DNA of 64,000 bases from an uncultured Acetatifactor sp. (GTDB lineage: Bacteria > Bacillota > Clostridia > Lachnospirales > Lachnospiraceae): contig CAKRRD010000003.1 in assembly GCA_934394815.1 (NCBI GenBank), forward strand, positions 30,050 through 94,049. Reading direction: 5' to 3'. Of this stretch, positions 54,175 to 63,678 are shown piece by piece (position 1 is the stretch's first letter; each line of letters begins with the position of its first letter). The position numbers were made by a program, and so were the translations under genes. The notes under the pieces were generated by a model. That model was not told the DNA's origin, did no database searches, and saw only the letters and a program-made list of their open reading frames with translations.

Positions 54175-55836
54175 CTACTTAAAATACTGCATCAACTCTT
54201 CCAGATCAGTGGATACCTTTTTAATTGTTCCTGTATCGTCCGAAATTTTGTTAACTGATTCTGCGATATCAGAGACGTTTGCCGTTACTTCCTCGTTGCT
54301 GGCTGCATTCTCTTCACTGATCGCACTCAGTTCTGTTATACTATTTATAATAGTCTGTTTCAATTCCTCCAGATTCTTCGTTTTTTCCGCAATAATTCCC
54401 GCTGTCGTAACATTAGCCTCAATAATCTGGCTCAGAGTATCAAAACCATTCTTGGCACCTCCGATGTCTGCCTGCTCTTTTTCTGCCAATGCACGCATCC
54501 GTTCAGCCAACTCTACAGATTTATTGGACTTTTCGAGAATATCATCCGCAATTTTCTTGATCGTATCCGCACTCTGGCTGCTCTGTTCAGCGAGCTGTTT
54601 GATCTCTGTAGCGACCACAGCAAAGCCTTTGCCTGCCTGTCCTGCCCTCGCTGCTTCAATGGAAGCATTCAATGACAACAGATTCGTCTGTGAGGTAATA
54701 TCGGAAATCAGTTCCACTGCTTTACTAATGGATGCAATGGCCTCATTGGTTGCCTTTACCTGTACGATCATCTCAGTAATAATGTCTGAAGAGGTATGCG
54801 AGCTTTCCAGCACCAGATTCATGGATTCTGAAGCATTGCGATTGGCACGATCCATTTTATTGGAATTTTCATTCAATGTTACTGTCTCCGAATGGATCGC
54901 ATTAACATTGTCCCCCATCTCCAGCATCCTGGTATTAACAGTCTGTACATTCTCTGCCAGTGATACAGAGGTTGCAGCCAGTTCGTCCACAGCCTGTCTG
55001 ATCTGGTTGGTTCCCTTACTGCTTGCAGATGCCAATGTATTTAATAATTCCATGCTGCTATCCAATTGTGCAGCATGTCCATCCACCTCGGTGACAATAC
55101 TGTTCAATTTATCCCTCAGGCTGACAGATGACCGGATCAGAGTGGTCACTTCACGGATCACAGATTTCACTTCAAGATTGCCTGACAGATTTCCATTGGC
55201 AATTTGGTCAATATATTCTGCGGTCGTCAGTAATGGTTTTCGTATTTTGAATGACAGATAAACCATGACAGCAATAAAAAGAACATTCAGACCTACTGAG
55301 CGCAGAACCAGGCTTCTTAACATGTCGGATATTGCATCCTGAACTATGCTCTCCCGTTCTCCGGCAAAAGCCATTCCCAGAATCTCTCCGTCATCGGAAC
55401 ATACCGGCATATAATAGACATAATATTCTTCTCCCTGAATCTCTACTCCATCAGTTTCATAATCGTTACCGGCTCTGACCGTCTCCCATATCTTTGGATC
55501 AGCCTTGGTTCCTTCTGCCCTGTTCCCATCCTGGTCCACAATGGAAGTAATAAATCTCTCATCCTCCATGAAAAGCGTCTGTTCAATATGTTCATCCTGC
55601 AAAGAATCTATAAACTGATAACTGATATCATCCTTTTCCAGAATATCTTCACGGATATCCCATGTGAAATACTGCTCCACTGATGTAGCACATGCTTTCA
55701 GCCGCAGATAGGTACTGTCGACCAGCTCATTTTTCATTTTGCTCGATGCATATACAGTCAGGGCAACCATCGTTGCAAGCATCGGAATGCAGCCGATCAT
55801 TAAAATCAACTGCAAATACCCCATTTTTTTCTTCAT
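54175..55836 (-). CDS. Methyl-accepting chemotaxis protein
   Basis: 553 residues from ATG 55836 ([21 protein letters not shown] upstream). Helix one at residues 6-28, outer sensor of the single-Cache type ([13 protein letters not shown] to [10 protein letters not shown]) up to about 175, helix two, HAMP ([14 protein letters not shown]), then the signalling domain with tip [35 protein letters not shown]. Ligand unknown. It is a second chemoreceptor in the window without chemotaxis neighbours, so both would feed a distant pathway. Confidence 0.92.
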   Translation of the reverse strand: MKKKMGYLQLILMIGCIPMLATMVALTVYASSKMKNELVDSTYLRLKACATSVEQYFTWDIREDILEKDDISYQFIDSLQDEHIEQTLFMEDERFITSIVDQDGNRAEGTKADPKIWETVRAGNDYETDGVEIQGEEYYVYYMPVCSDDGEILGMAFAGERESIVQDAISDMLRSLVLRSVGLNVLFIAVMVYLSFKIRKPLLTTAEYIDQIANGNLSGNLEVKSVIREVTTLIRSSVSLRDKLNSIVTEVDGHAAQLDSSMELLNTLASASSKGTNQIRQAVDELAATSVSLAENVQTVNTRMLEMGDNVNAIHSETVTLNENSNKMDRANRNASESMNLVLESSHTSSDIITEMIVQVKATNEAIASISKAVELISDITSQTNLLSLNASIEAARAGQAGKGFAVVATEIKQLAEQSSQSADTIKKIADDILEKSNKSVELAERMRALAEKEQADIGGAKNGFDTLSQIIEANVTTAGIIAEKTKNLEELKQTIINSITELSAISEENAASNEEVTANVSDIAESVNKISDDTGTIKKVSTDLEELMQYFK

Positions 55837-55937
55837 TTCAGCACCCTCCTCATTTTCTGATAGAAACTTTTTTCCTGCTGTTTCCCATCCCCGTACGGAC
55901 ATGATGAAACATCCGCAAGTTGATATAATTGGAAAAT

Positions 55938-55966
55938 ATCATAGCATATTTTATCAGAATTCACAA
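55938..55966 (-). promoter_or_regulatory. Promoter of the Cache/HAMP chemoreceptor
   Basis: Minus-strand TTGTGA (55961-55966), 17-bp spacer and TATGAT (55938-55943). Confidence 0.55.
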
Positions 55967-56034
55967 CACTTCGACATTATATCTTTGATCTCATATATCC
56001 CGACGCAATGCGGGAGTTTATGCGTGTTTTTTGT

Positions 56035-56229
56035 TTACAGTTCTGCCATGGTCATTCCCTGGTAACGCTGCTTAAAACGTTGTCCATTCCGAAGCTGAAA
56101 GATGACCCTGAGGTTTTCCGTTATGAGGTATGTAGTTGTTGAGATAACAAAACAATGATAAACTAAACATAGCAGTTTTTGTGAAAAACAAAGATTTTTA
56201 TGTCTCTGGGCTGGCTGTTGCGCCAGCAA
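56035..56229 (-). pseudogene. Possible 3' coding remnant in the gap before capA
   Basis: The 470-bp gap between the chemoreceptor and capA holds a minus-strand frame whose last part, LRVIFQLRNGQRFKQRYQG, then MTMAEL, looks like a real protein C terminus. The upstream part is not protein-like, and no start with a ribosome site is seen. Family not recognised. The rest of the gap shows only AT-rich DNA and a short GTTGC/GCAAC hairpin near 56218-56231. Confidence 0.25.
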
Positions 56230-56308
56230 CTTGGTACAATATCTATAGTATTTTTACACCTTAGATTGCGCCGCCACTTTACAGGTTGCAGAAAGGCAGG
56301 GTTTACTT

Positions 56309-57637
56309 ATGAAAAAAGCAAATTCCCGGCGATACCTTCTCCTGATCCTTGTTCCGCTTATATTATTCGCCGGCATTATTGGCTATTATTTTTCAGGGCC
56401 GTCCGCTACCGGCGGTCGTCCCATTGCTGTTGCTGCTACTCCCACACCGGTTCCTTCTCCCACGCTGCTTCCCACTCCCACACCGCTTCCTACCCCCACG
56501 CCGCTTCCTACCCCCACGCCTTTTTTGGAGCACGATATTACTCTTATGGCTGTAGGGGATAATCTGATGCACATGGGGATCGTGGCCAGTGGCAGACAGG
56601 AGAATGATACCTATGATTATTCCATGCTGTTCAATGGGATCCGCCCTTTTCTGGATACCGCAGATGTGAAGATCATCAATCAGGAAACTATTCTTGGAGG
56701 AAATTTCCGTGGTTTTTCCGGTTTTCCCTATTTTAATTCTCCTACTGAGGTCGGGGATGCAATCGCAGATGCAGGCTTCAATGTCGTATTGCATGCCTCC
56801 AATCATACCGCAGACCAAAAACTGGACGGCTTATTGTATTGTGCACAATTCTGGGAAGAGCAGCATCCTGATATTCTTGTGACCGGTATCCACGAAGATA
56901 TTTCTCAGGCAGACGATATTCCTTTGCTTACAATAGAGGATGTGACCTTTGCGATCCTGAACTATACATACGGTGCCAATACAGAGACACTGCCTTTAAA
57001 TCTTTTGGGACATCTGAATCTTCTGTGTGCCGTAAATGAACAGACCGGGCAGATGAATTTCACCACACTGAACCCTCAGGTCTTAGAGGACATCTCCCGG
57101 GCAAAAGAGCTTGCTGACATTGTGATCGTCTGTCCTCACTGGGGAACCGAATATTCATCCAAGGCATCAGGTTATCAGAAAAAGTGGGCTGAGGCCATGA
57201 CCGAAGCCGGGGCTGATGTCATTATCGGAACCCACCCTCATGTAGTAGAGCCTGTGGAATGGATCACCGCAGGAAACGGCAATGAAGCCCTGTGCTATTA
57301 CTCTCTTGGAAATTATGTATCCTCCCAGAAGAAAGCCATCAGCATGTTGGAAGCGCTTGCCTGGGTCACCTTCCATGTCACAGAAGATAATATTACGATA
57401 GACAGAGAACATACCGGAGCACTTCCTCTCGTCTGTCAGTATACTGCAGGACCGGTACGTTTTCAGAACGTATACCTGTTAGAGGATTATACGGAGGACC
57501 TTGCTGCATCCCATGGCATCCGTAACTACGGCGGTATAACCCTCCGCCTGGAAGACCTGCAAAAATGGAGCACCGAGACCCTGGGAGATTTCGTACTCAC
57601 CAAAGATCAGGCGCTCCATAATCTGTCCCCGCGCTGA
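56309..57637 (+). CDS. CapA family membrane-anchored metallophosphatase-like protein
   Basis: 442 residues. A signal anchor (residues 8-28) is followed by a Thr-Pro linker with TPTPLP repeats (44-72) and a CapA/PGA-synthesis domain. Likely metal residues are in LMAVGDNLMH, INQETILGG, LHASNHTAD, VCPHWGTEY and GTHPHVVEP. CapA proteins are linked to polyglutamate or capsule handling, but no capB or capC is here, so the role may differ. Start ATG 56309 has AAAGGCAGGG upstream. The last 21 codons are duplicated in diverged form at 47426-47488. It converges on the calpain-like gene with 3 bp between stops. Confidence 0.9.
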   Translation: MKKANSRRYLLLILVPLILFAGIIGYYFSGPSATGGRPIAVAATPTPVPSPTLLPTPTPLPTPTPLPTPTPFLEHDITLMAVGDNLMHMGIVASGRQENDTYDYSMLFNGIRPFLDTADVKIINQETILGGNFRGFSGFPYFNSPTEVGDAIADAGFNVVLHASNHTADQKLDGLLYCAQFWEEQHPDILVTGIHEDISQADDIPLLTIEDVTFAILNYTYGANTETLPLNLLGHLNLLCAVNEQTGQMNFTTLNPQVLEDISRAKELADIVIVCPHWGTEYSSKASGYQKKWAEAMTEAGADVIIGTHPHVVEPVEWITAGNGNEALCYYSLGNYVSSQKKAISMLEALAWVTFHVTEDNITIDREHTGALPLVCQYTAGPVRFQNVYLLEDYTEDLAASHGIRNYGGITLRLEDLQKWSTETLGDFVLTKDQALHNLSPR

Positions 57638-57640
57638 CCG

Positions 57641-59974
57641 CTATGTCCCTGCGGCGATATTGGTACGGCTCACCCGTTCGAATGTTCTGACGAAATCCGA
57701 TACCTCGATATAGAACTGTCCGTAGGTCTCGTCCGAGGAGACATTGATCAGGTCGCCGGTTCTGGTCTTCTCGCCGTTCTCCTGATACTGGAGGGAAAAG
57801 GTACTGTAGGGGTTTCTTAAGAGAATGCACTTCTTCCCGTCAATCTCTTTTGCCCCCATGACCGTATAGGCGTGCCCGCCGTTCAGACCGTCCTCCTTGC
57901 CTGCTGTGCCCTTCGATCCGGCATGATAGACATAACCACGCTCCTTGCCGGTGCGGATCTCTTCGAACAAAGCGTCTTCATTCTCCGTTTCCACCGGCTC
58001 CTTGGAGATCCCAAGGAGCCGCTCCAGAAACGATCCGACCTCGCCGTACCAGAGTGACTGGTAACCCTTGACCCCATTTCTTCCCACAAATGCACACGCC
58101 TTCTCTATCATCTGCATCCAGAGTGCACCGGAAGACAATGCATCCGCACCGGCAATCCGGGGAATCTCCTTGCTGACACGCACATAGATCGGTGCCAATT
58201 CCGTCTCTTCGAAGTCATCCACCACTTCAAAGCCATTCAGCAGATCTTTCCCCAACTGGTCTTCCTGTAACTCTCCCTCCGTCAATTCCTCCACAGACGT
58301 TTCTTCCTCAGGCTGTTTCTTTGCCTTCTCTACCACCCTTCTCTCATAGAGCCGGACCACCACACTGTCCCCCTCATCCACGATACAGCTTTTCAGGATC
58401 TCCGGTGAAAACTCCACCAGTCCGGCAACGGATGCCATCATGTAACAGTTGGAAACCAGACGCTGCTTCAGGTCATTGACCGTTGGCTCATGGGCAAACA
58501 ACGGTGTATCCTTCTGGTCACTCCAATACGTCAGCTTGCGGATCAGGGCATTGCGCGTAGCCCCACTTTGGCCCGTACCGGACTCTTCCGGCCGCTTATT
58601 CCGAAAGTCAAGAATCTCCGCCCCCTCCGGGACCACCAGTGTGCCGTTTGTCATTGTGTCAAAATAGGACTTGACCCCCAAAAGTGCCTCGCGGATCTGT
58701 TCATTATTCTCCTGCTGCAAAGCCTTCTCAACCGCTTTCCGCGCCGCCTGCAGATTCTCTCTTTCCCGGGTATAACCGACCCGGTACCTGGTTCCCTGTA
58801 CATACTGCCCGATCAACGCCACCGTATCCGGCGATCCGCCCGCCTCCTGCAGACTGCGGTTCAATGCCGCCAGACGGTCTCTTGACTGGTAACTTAGCTT
58901 ATCTGAATCCGTGGAGATAGCTTCTTCTCTTGTCCGGCGGACAGTCTCTGTCTGCTGCCCGGCCTGCGGCATTCCCAATTCCATGCGCAGTTTCCGCAGT
59001 TCCAGCCTCCTGACATCCTCCTGTAGTTCCCGGATCGTCTGCTCCAGCTCCGCCGTGTCCCCGCCGTCTGCCAGTTCGGCCTTTTTGGCCGCCAGGAGAT
59101 AATAGGCCTGATAGCGTTGCTCTCTCAGCTGCAGATCCTCCAGCCATGCGGGATCGCTGTTCGGGTCTGTCTCGGCATCTTCCCGCAGCAGATGGATCTG
59201 GGCGCACACCTGCTTCATTTCCTCCGCCGTCAGCTGTTCCTCGGGTGCCGCCGGAAGCTCTGCCGTCTCCGGCTCATACTCGCTGACCAGTCCGTACCAG
59301 TTATCTATCTCCTGCTGCGTCAGCTGTGATGCCTTTTGTTTATCGGCCAGGATTTCCCCGCTCAGGAAAACTCTGTTCTGTTCACAGTACACCGAAAGTC
59401 TGTGCGTAAAGGCCTCCACAATCGGTGCAAGTGCCTCCAGCCGCTGCATGCCCGCCGCATCCTCGCTTTCCTCATACAAGCCCTGAAGCTTGTAATAGCT
59501 GTTGACCAGACTCACATATTCCTTAAAATTTGCACGGATATTGCTACTCACAAACATTTGCGGTGTAAAACGGTACTGTTCCAGAAACCGAAGCTGAAGC
59601 TCGGGATCATTTTTTGTTGTCTCCTGCTGAACTTCCGCCAATTGTGTGTGAATTTCTTCTGTATAGGCAGTCGCTTTGCCTGTCAATGCCTTGCTTCTGC
59701 GGATCTTCTCCTTCTTCTCGGCATTAATGCTCTTTTTTCCCTTGCCGGATGTCCCTCCAAGCTCGGCAGTATCCTTCATTTCCGCAGTCTTTTCCCTATA
59801 TAATGCAAGCGAATCCGGCTCTGCCGTCTGGTTCGCATAGCTTTCCTGCGTCAGCTGCAAAAAACGCTCATCAAACGCCGTCGTCTCTATCGTCTGCTGC
59901 TCCTGCGTCGTGATCTGAAGCTTGTGTTCCCGCTCCTTCTGCAGTTGGTTCTCCATCATACCCTTTCCGTCCAT
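57641..59974 (-). CDS. Calpain-like cysteine protease with long helical N-terminal region
   Basis: 777 residues with no signal peptide or membrane helix. Residues 1-480 are Gln/Glu-rich, mostly helical with coiled-coil stretches (for example TAELEQTIRELQEDVRRLE). The C-terminal 290 residues show a calpain (family C2) core. Gln504 and Cys510 sit in KQRLVSNCYMMAS with the calpain Q-x5-C spacing, His701 in NGGHAYTVMGA and Asn721 in CILLRNPYS. The catalytic set is complete. An acidic insert lies between Cys and His. Start ATG 59974 has AGGGGGAC upstream and overlaps the GNAT gene by 19 bp. Bacterial calpain-like proteases are rare; the target is unknown. Confidence 0.8.
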   Translation of the reverse strand: MDGKGMMENQLQKEREHKLQITTQEQQTIETTAFDERFLQLTQESYANQTAEPDSLALYREKTAEMKDTAELGGTSGKGKKSINAEKKEKIRRSKALTGKATAYTEEIHTQLAEVQQETTKNDPELQLRFLEQYRFTPQMFVSSNIRANFKEYVSLVNSYYKLQGLYEESEDAAGMQRLEALAPIVEAFTHRLSVYCEQNRVFLSGEILADKQKASQLTQQEIDNWYGLVSEYEPETAELPAAPEEQLTAEEMKQVCAQIHLLREDAETDPNSDPAWLEDLQLREQRYQAYYLLAAKKAELADGGDTAELEQTIRELQEDVRRLELRKLRMELGMPQAGQQTETVRRTREEAISTDSDKLSYQSRDRLAALNRSLQEAGGSPDTVALIGQYVQGTRYRVGYTRERENLQAARKAVEKALQQENNEQIREALLGVKSYFDTMTNGTLVVPEGAEILDFRNKRPEESGTGQSGATRNALIRKLTYWSDQKDTPLFAHEPTVNDLKQRLVSNCYMMASVAGLVEFSPEILKSCIVDEGDSVVVRLYERRVVEKAKKQPEEETSVEELTEGELQEDQLGKDLLNGFEVVDDFEETELAPIYVRVSKEIPRIAGADALSSGALWMQMIEKACAFVGRNGVKGYQSLWYGEVGSFLERLLGISKEPVETENEDALFEEIRTGKERGYVYHAGSKGTAGKEDGLNGGHAYTVMGAKEIDGKKCILLRNPYSTFSLQYQENGEKTRTGDLINVSSDETYGQFYIEVSDFVRTFERVSRTNIAAGT

Positions 59975-60816
59975 TCTTGTCCCCCTTGTTCTCTGTCATT
60001 TCCATAAATTCCACTGCAAAAACAACTCGTCTCTTCTGTCTGTCCAAAGAGCCGTTCAAACAACGCCTGCGCCTGTGTCGTGGAAAGTGTCATCCGCACC
60101 ATCGTCTCCGGCGCATATAATTCATCCAGATGTTCTATGGCACAGGCCAGCAGCTTTGCAAGCACTATGGGATTGCTCTGCATGATCCAGCAATAATCCA
60201 ACGCAATTCCTTTCTCCTGTCTCCGCAGAAGTACCGCTCCCTGCACCTCGCCGCCCCTTATTGCCACGAAACTCGCCGGTTCTGCCCAAAGGTACGGCTG
60301 CATCGGCAGAGCCAGCTGCTCCTTTAACCATTTCTCACATACGCCCCGTTCCCTTACGGACAGCTGCCAGATCGGACGGACTCCGCTTCTGTTCGTCCTA
60401 AGCTGTGGCAGCAGTTCCTCGTTCAACCGCCGGAGCGTGACTGTGCCTGCTGGGAAAGCAGCCGTGTCAACGAAGAAACCACTATCCCGCAGAAAAGGTG
60501 TCAGCAGACATCGCTCCCCCTCTTCCACATAAGAAACGGAAATTTCTCTTTCCTCTGACCGGACCTCCCGCACAAAGCGACGTATCAATGCCGTGCCAAG
60601 CCCAAGGCGCCTCGCCTGCGGTCTGATATATATGCTCTCCAGTACAACACTCTGCCCGTCTTCCTCCCATACAAGCGCCCCCTGCGCTTCCCCCAGCAGC
60701 CAGACGCCCAGCGCATATATTCCCTCTCTCCCGTTCATCAGTTCCACAAACAACTCCTGCGGGATGCAGGCAGCCCAGTCCGCCAGTTCTCCGGGTGACA
60801 GTAACTCACACCTCAT
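59956..60816 (-). CDS. GNAT family acetyltransferase
   Basis: 286 residues. The N-terminal domain (residues 1-130) is GNAT, with acetyl-CoA motif LESIYIRPQARRLGLGTALI. The C-terminal half has YLWAEPASFVAIRGGEVQGAVLL and may be a second, degenerate GNAT fold. Start ATG 60816 has AAGGAG upstream. Its end overlaps the start of the calpain-like gene, so both are made from one mRNA. It could acetylate the protease, its substrate or an unrelated amine. Substrate unknown. Confidence 0.82.
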   Translation of the reverse strand: MRCELLSPGELADWAACIPQELFVELMNGREGIYALGVWLLGEAQGALVWEEDGQSVVLESIYIRPQARRLGLGTALIRRFVREVRSEEREISVSYVEEGERCLLTPFLRDSGFFVDTAAFPAGTVTLRRLNEELLPQLRTNRSGVRPIWQLSVRERGVCEKWLKEQLALPMQPYLWAEPASFVAIRGGEVQGAVLLRRQEKGIALDYCWIMQSNPIVLAKLLACAIEHLDELYAPETMVRMTLSTTQAQALFERLFGQTEETSCFCSGIYGNDREQGGQEWTERV

Positions 60817-60957
60817 ATCTTCCGTCTCCTTTACCGTAACCTGCTACATCACAGATGTGTTAAACTTAAGTATAACATATGGAACGGGAAAAAACTACAG
60901 TGAGAAAATATCTTGCGTTTCCTCCTAAAAAAATATATATAACTAGTCAAAAATGTA

Positions 60958-60986
60958 TTGCTCTATTTTCCTTCCTATCGTATAAT
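60958..60986 (+). promoter_or_regulatory. Promoter of the Dabb-YkvI unit
   Basis: TTGCTC (60958-60963), 17-bp spacer and TATAAT (60981-60986). An imperfect dyad AAGCACTAA...TTAAAGTGTT lies just downstream (about 61000-61023) and may be an operator. Confidence 0.6.
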
Positions 60987-61039
60987 ACTTTTGTTAATTA
61001 AAGCACTAATGCGTTAAAGTGTTCAAATGGAGGTATTAT

Positions 61040-61327
61040 ATGGTACATTACGTGTTACTAAAATTCAAAGCGGAAACTGATGTGGATGCCATTGAGCTCA
61101 GTATGCGTGAAACTTACCGCCAGCTGGAGCAGGAACTGCCTTTTTTGACAGAGCCTTTCGTCTGGCGCAACTGTGTTGACCGGGATTCCAACGCAGATAT
61201 CATGGCCACGATTCATTTGGATAACGCCACACAGCTTAAGGATTATCTGACACATCCGCTGCATGTGGCAATGGCTGATAATTTCAAAGATGCTGTGGTC
61301 ACCAGAATTTCTTTTGACCATGAATAA
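61040..61327 (+). CDS. Dabb (stress-responsive A/B barrel) domain protein
   Basis: A 95-residue single-domain protein from ATG 61040 (MVHYVLLKFKAETD) with GGAGG upstream. The sequence VHYVLLKF, NADIMATIHLDNATQLKDYL and the His pair HPLHVAMAD fit the Dabb family of small dimeric alpha/beta barrels. Function in bacteria is mostly unknown. It lies 19 bp upstream of the YkvI-type transporter and shares its promoter. Confidence 0.85.
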   Translation: MVHYVLLKFKAETDVDAIELSMRETYRQLEQELPFLTEPFVWRNCVDRDSNADIMATIHLDNATQLKDYLTHPLHVAMADNFKDAVVTRISFDHE

Positions 61328-61346
61328 ATAGTAAGGGGGATTGCAC

Positions 61347-62474
61347 ATGAAAAAACAGAATCTTTTTGCGACTTCATATCTTGGTGTTGCCGCCGTATGG
61401 CTCGGCGGCCATTTTGGTCCGGGTTTTGCCACGGGAGCTTTCAGTGTCACTTATTATGTAAAATACGGCTGGGTTGGCTTATTCATGCCATTGCTTGCCA
61501 TGCTAGTTACCGGTGGTGTCATGTTCTATATGACGGAATATGCCCGCAGTCACGGTACCACAAGTTACAAACCGTTTGTTCTGTCCTGTTATGGGGAAAA
61601 GGCGGGTAAATTTATCAGTATCGTTTACGATCTGCTCTTTCTGGCAACGGTTATGTGTGCGGGGGGTCTGGCCTTTTCCGGTGAAGCAAATGTCCTTATG
61701 AATTTTGGGTTCAGCTATTGGGGTGCTGCCATCCCGACCATTATCATTTCGGCATTGCTCTGCCTGTATGGATCCAAATTACTCTCCAGGGCATCCAAAT
61801 ATATGATGTACGCCATTGTTCTGGTAGTCCTGCTGATTGCGGTATTAAGTCTTGTGTTTGGTCAGTATGATCTCGGTGCCGCTATCGCCGCAGCACCGGT
61901 AAGCACCAAAGAGCCCAACCTGCTCTATGCTGTTTTCAGCGCAATTTTATATGGCTGTTTCCAGTCCACGATCTGTTTTAATGTTATGTCTGTTGCCGAT
62001 ATTTTGGAAGACAGAGCCGCAACAAAAAAAGCAATCATTGCCGGCTATATCATCACCGTCATTCTGATGATCGCCATTGCTTTTACCCTGTTCTGTTATG
62101 TTACGGTGATCCCGGATCTCTGTAATCCCGGCGTTGTACCGGTTCCTATCATGGCAGTACTGGGCCGACTGGGATTCTCCTGGCTGACCTATGTCTTCGT
62201 AGCGCTGATGACACTTGCAGTACTTACCAGCGCCGCCGGACTTGCAAATGCCGGTTGCGTACGTTTTAATAAACTGTTCTCCTTTATTGAAAACCCGCAG
62301 CTGCGCCGTGCAGTCATTACCGTCATCCTGTTAGGTATCGCCGCTTTTGGTGCCTCCTTCGGCATGAAGGCATTGCTTCAGAAGGGTACCAGCATTATCG
62401 GATATATCGGTATCCTTGCTCTGGTCATTCCGGCGTATACCATCGTACGTTCCAAAACAAAAAAAGATCACTAA
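61347..62474 (+). CDS. YkvI-type APC superfamily membrane transporter
   Basis: 375 residues with ten or so helices, from ATG 61347 (MKKQNLFATSYLG; GGGGG upstream). The N-terminal segment WLGGHFGPGFATGAF is a substrate-site-like unwound helix, and LLSRASKYMMY, TSAAGLANAG follow as in COG3949 YkvI. Substrate unknown, likely an amino acid or organic cation. It is second in the Dabb unit and ends at a strong terminator. Confidence 0.82.
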   Translation: MKKQNLFATSYLGVAAVWLGGHFGPGFATGAFSVTYYVKYGWVGLFMPLLAMLVTGGVMFYMTEYARSHGTTSYKPFVLSCYGEKAGKFISIVYDLLFLATVMCAGGLAFSGEANVLMNFGFSYWGAAIPTIIISALLCLYGSKLLSRASKYMMYAIVLVVLLIAVLSLVFGQYDLGAAIAAAPVSTKEPNLLYAVFSAILYGCFQSTICFNVMSVADILEDRAATKKAIIAGYIITVILMIAIAFTLFCYVTVIPDLCNPGVVPVPIMAVLGRLGFSWLTYVFVALMTLAVLTSAAGLANAGCVRFNKLFSFIENPQLRRAVITVILLGIAAFGASFGMKALLQKGTSIIGYIGILALVIPAYTIVRSKTKKDH

Positions 62475-62487
62475 TATCTCCTATTAA

Positions 62488-62516
62488 AATACTCCCCGGA
62501 TGATTCGGGGAGTATT
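62488..62516 (+). terminator. Terminator of the Dabb-YkvI unit
   Basis: Perfect stem AATACTCCCCG/CGGGGAGTATT with a 7-nt loop, followed by TTT and G, 14 bp past the stop. Confidence 0.9.
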
Positions 62517-62548
62517 TTTGATCGTAACAGGCGGCTTCCATCCCAGAT

Positions 62549-62782
62549 TTATCTGCAGTTCATTAGTATCTTCTTTACATCAGAAATCTCAAGCTTAACA
62601 TATGCCCTTAGAGCGATTCCACTTGTCCTTACCGCTTCCGCTGCCATTTCATCAAATTTATCCTGCAATATACCTACTTCTGTCAAAGTTGACGGCATCT
62701 CCAGTGACCGATTGAATTCCCTGACCTTTTCAATCCCCAGTTCTGCTGCTTTTCTGTCATCCGTCTCCTTTACTCCTTCACT
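62549..62782 (-). pseudogene. 3' remnant of an iron-containing alcohol dehydrogenase
   Basis: A 77-codon open stretch ends at TAA 62549-62551. It reads KAAELGIEKVREFNRSLEMP, STLTEVGI and DKFDEMAAEAV, then YVKLEISDVKKIL, the usual C-terminal helices of iron-dependent alcohol dehydrogenases. The normal protein has about 380 residues, so the first 300 are missing. No start codon is in frame and an in-frame TGA stands at 62783-62785. An intact promoter lies only some 40 bp upstream, so a deletion has joined promoter and tail. Confidence 0.75.
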
Positions 62783-62794
62783 TCAACTCCAAAA

Positions 62795-62848
62795 CAAATA
62801 AACGACCGTTTACATTTTTATAATAGTAAACGGTCGTTTATTTGTCAA
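62795..62848 (-). promoter_or_regulatory. Promoter with paired TetR-style operators
   Basis: Minus-strand TTGACA (62843-62848), 17-bp spacer and TATTAT (62820-62825). A perfect 19-bp inverted repeat (62795-62813 with 62826-62844) surrounds the -10. Each arm contains the dyad AAACG-N2-CGTTT, one in the promoter spacer and one at the start of transcription. This is the classic layout for a TetR-type repressor. It now drives only the dehydrogenase remnant. Confidence 0.75.
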
Positions 62849-62868
62849 GACTTTCTCTTTTGCTGATA

Positions 62869-63636
62869 TTATCTCTTTTTATAAATCAGAAGCTCCGGAT
62901 TTTCACCATTCTTCTCATAGGTACATACCAGAATAAAATCCATACTTGCCAGAATACCAAAGCACCTGTCTCCTCCGAATTCAGACTCTAGTTGATTGCC
63001 CAGATATGTTTTCCGATCATCAAGGAATTTCACTTTTTGTCCATTCGGCAGAGTATATTCCAGATTCACATATTTCCCCACAAGTGCGTTTAGTTTGTCT
63101 ACCCTGGGAAGTCCGTCTATATGCAAATCATTTATTTCATTTATCAATTGCTTTTTAAACTCTTCAAACTGCCCATTGTCACTAAGTTCATCATACCTTT
63201 TCCAGTAATCCAATTTAGGAAGCATTTCTTTCAGATAAGAACATGCCTGTTCTTCGGTAAAGTTTTCATTTACCATATTCTTTACACATACATCGATCAA
63301 TTCATCCATATCGTTATATGTGTACGTTCCATCTGCATAGCACCATTTACAATACTCCTCATTTAATGTGCCATCTTTATCACGTCCCAATATGGAATCA
63401 TCATCAATTGGCATTCCGCAGCACTGGCAGATCAGCTTTCTGGGTTCTCCCAAAAGCGTATTGATCGAAACATCAAATTCTTTCGATAAGAGCTTAAGTG
63501 TATCAGTATTGGGAACGGTATCACCATTTTCCCAGCGTGATACTGCCTGCCTTGTAACCATGATTTTATCTGCCAGCTCATCCTGTGACATTCCTCTTTC
63601 CGTACGAAGTTTCAAAATTATATTTTTTGTTTCCAT
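62869..63636 (-). CDS. XRE family regulator with zinc-ribbon domain
   Basis: 255 residues from ATG 63636 (METKNIILKLRTERG; GGGAGGTG upstream). Residues 1-60 are a helix-turn-helix (MSQDELADKIMVTRQAVSRWENG). Residues 68-110 are a putative zinc ribbon (CQCCGMPIDDD ... EYCKWCYADG), with four cysteines as two CxxC pairs. The C-terminal part (about 180-255) is a small beta-rich domain with GQKVKFLDDRKTYLGN, not recognised. It may sense metal or a small ligand and act locally; targets unknown. Confidence 0.85.
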   Translation of the reverse strand: METKNIILKLRTERGMSQDELADKIMVTRQAVSRWENGDTVPNTDTLKLLSKEFDVSINTLLGEPRKLICQCCGMPIDDDSILGRDKDGTLNEEYCKWCYADGTYTYNDMDELIDVCVKNMVNENFTEEQACSYLKEMLPKLDYWKRYDELSDNGQFEEFKKQLINEINDLHIDGLPRVDKLNALVGKYVNLEYTLPNGQKVKFLDDRKTYLGNQLESEFGGDRCFGILASMDFILVCTYEKNGENPELLIYKKR

Positions 63637-63678
63637 AGTCGTCACCTCCCATAAACATATCATATAGATAAATTTATG

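Noticed and set aside
56386-56818. Gly/Val- or Arg-Gly-rich minus-strand frames opposite the capA linker
   Set aside because: They are reverse readings of the Thr-Pro codon repeats of the CapA linker, with no ribosome sites.
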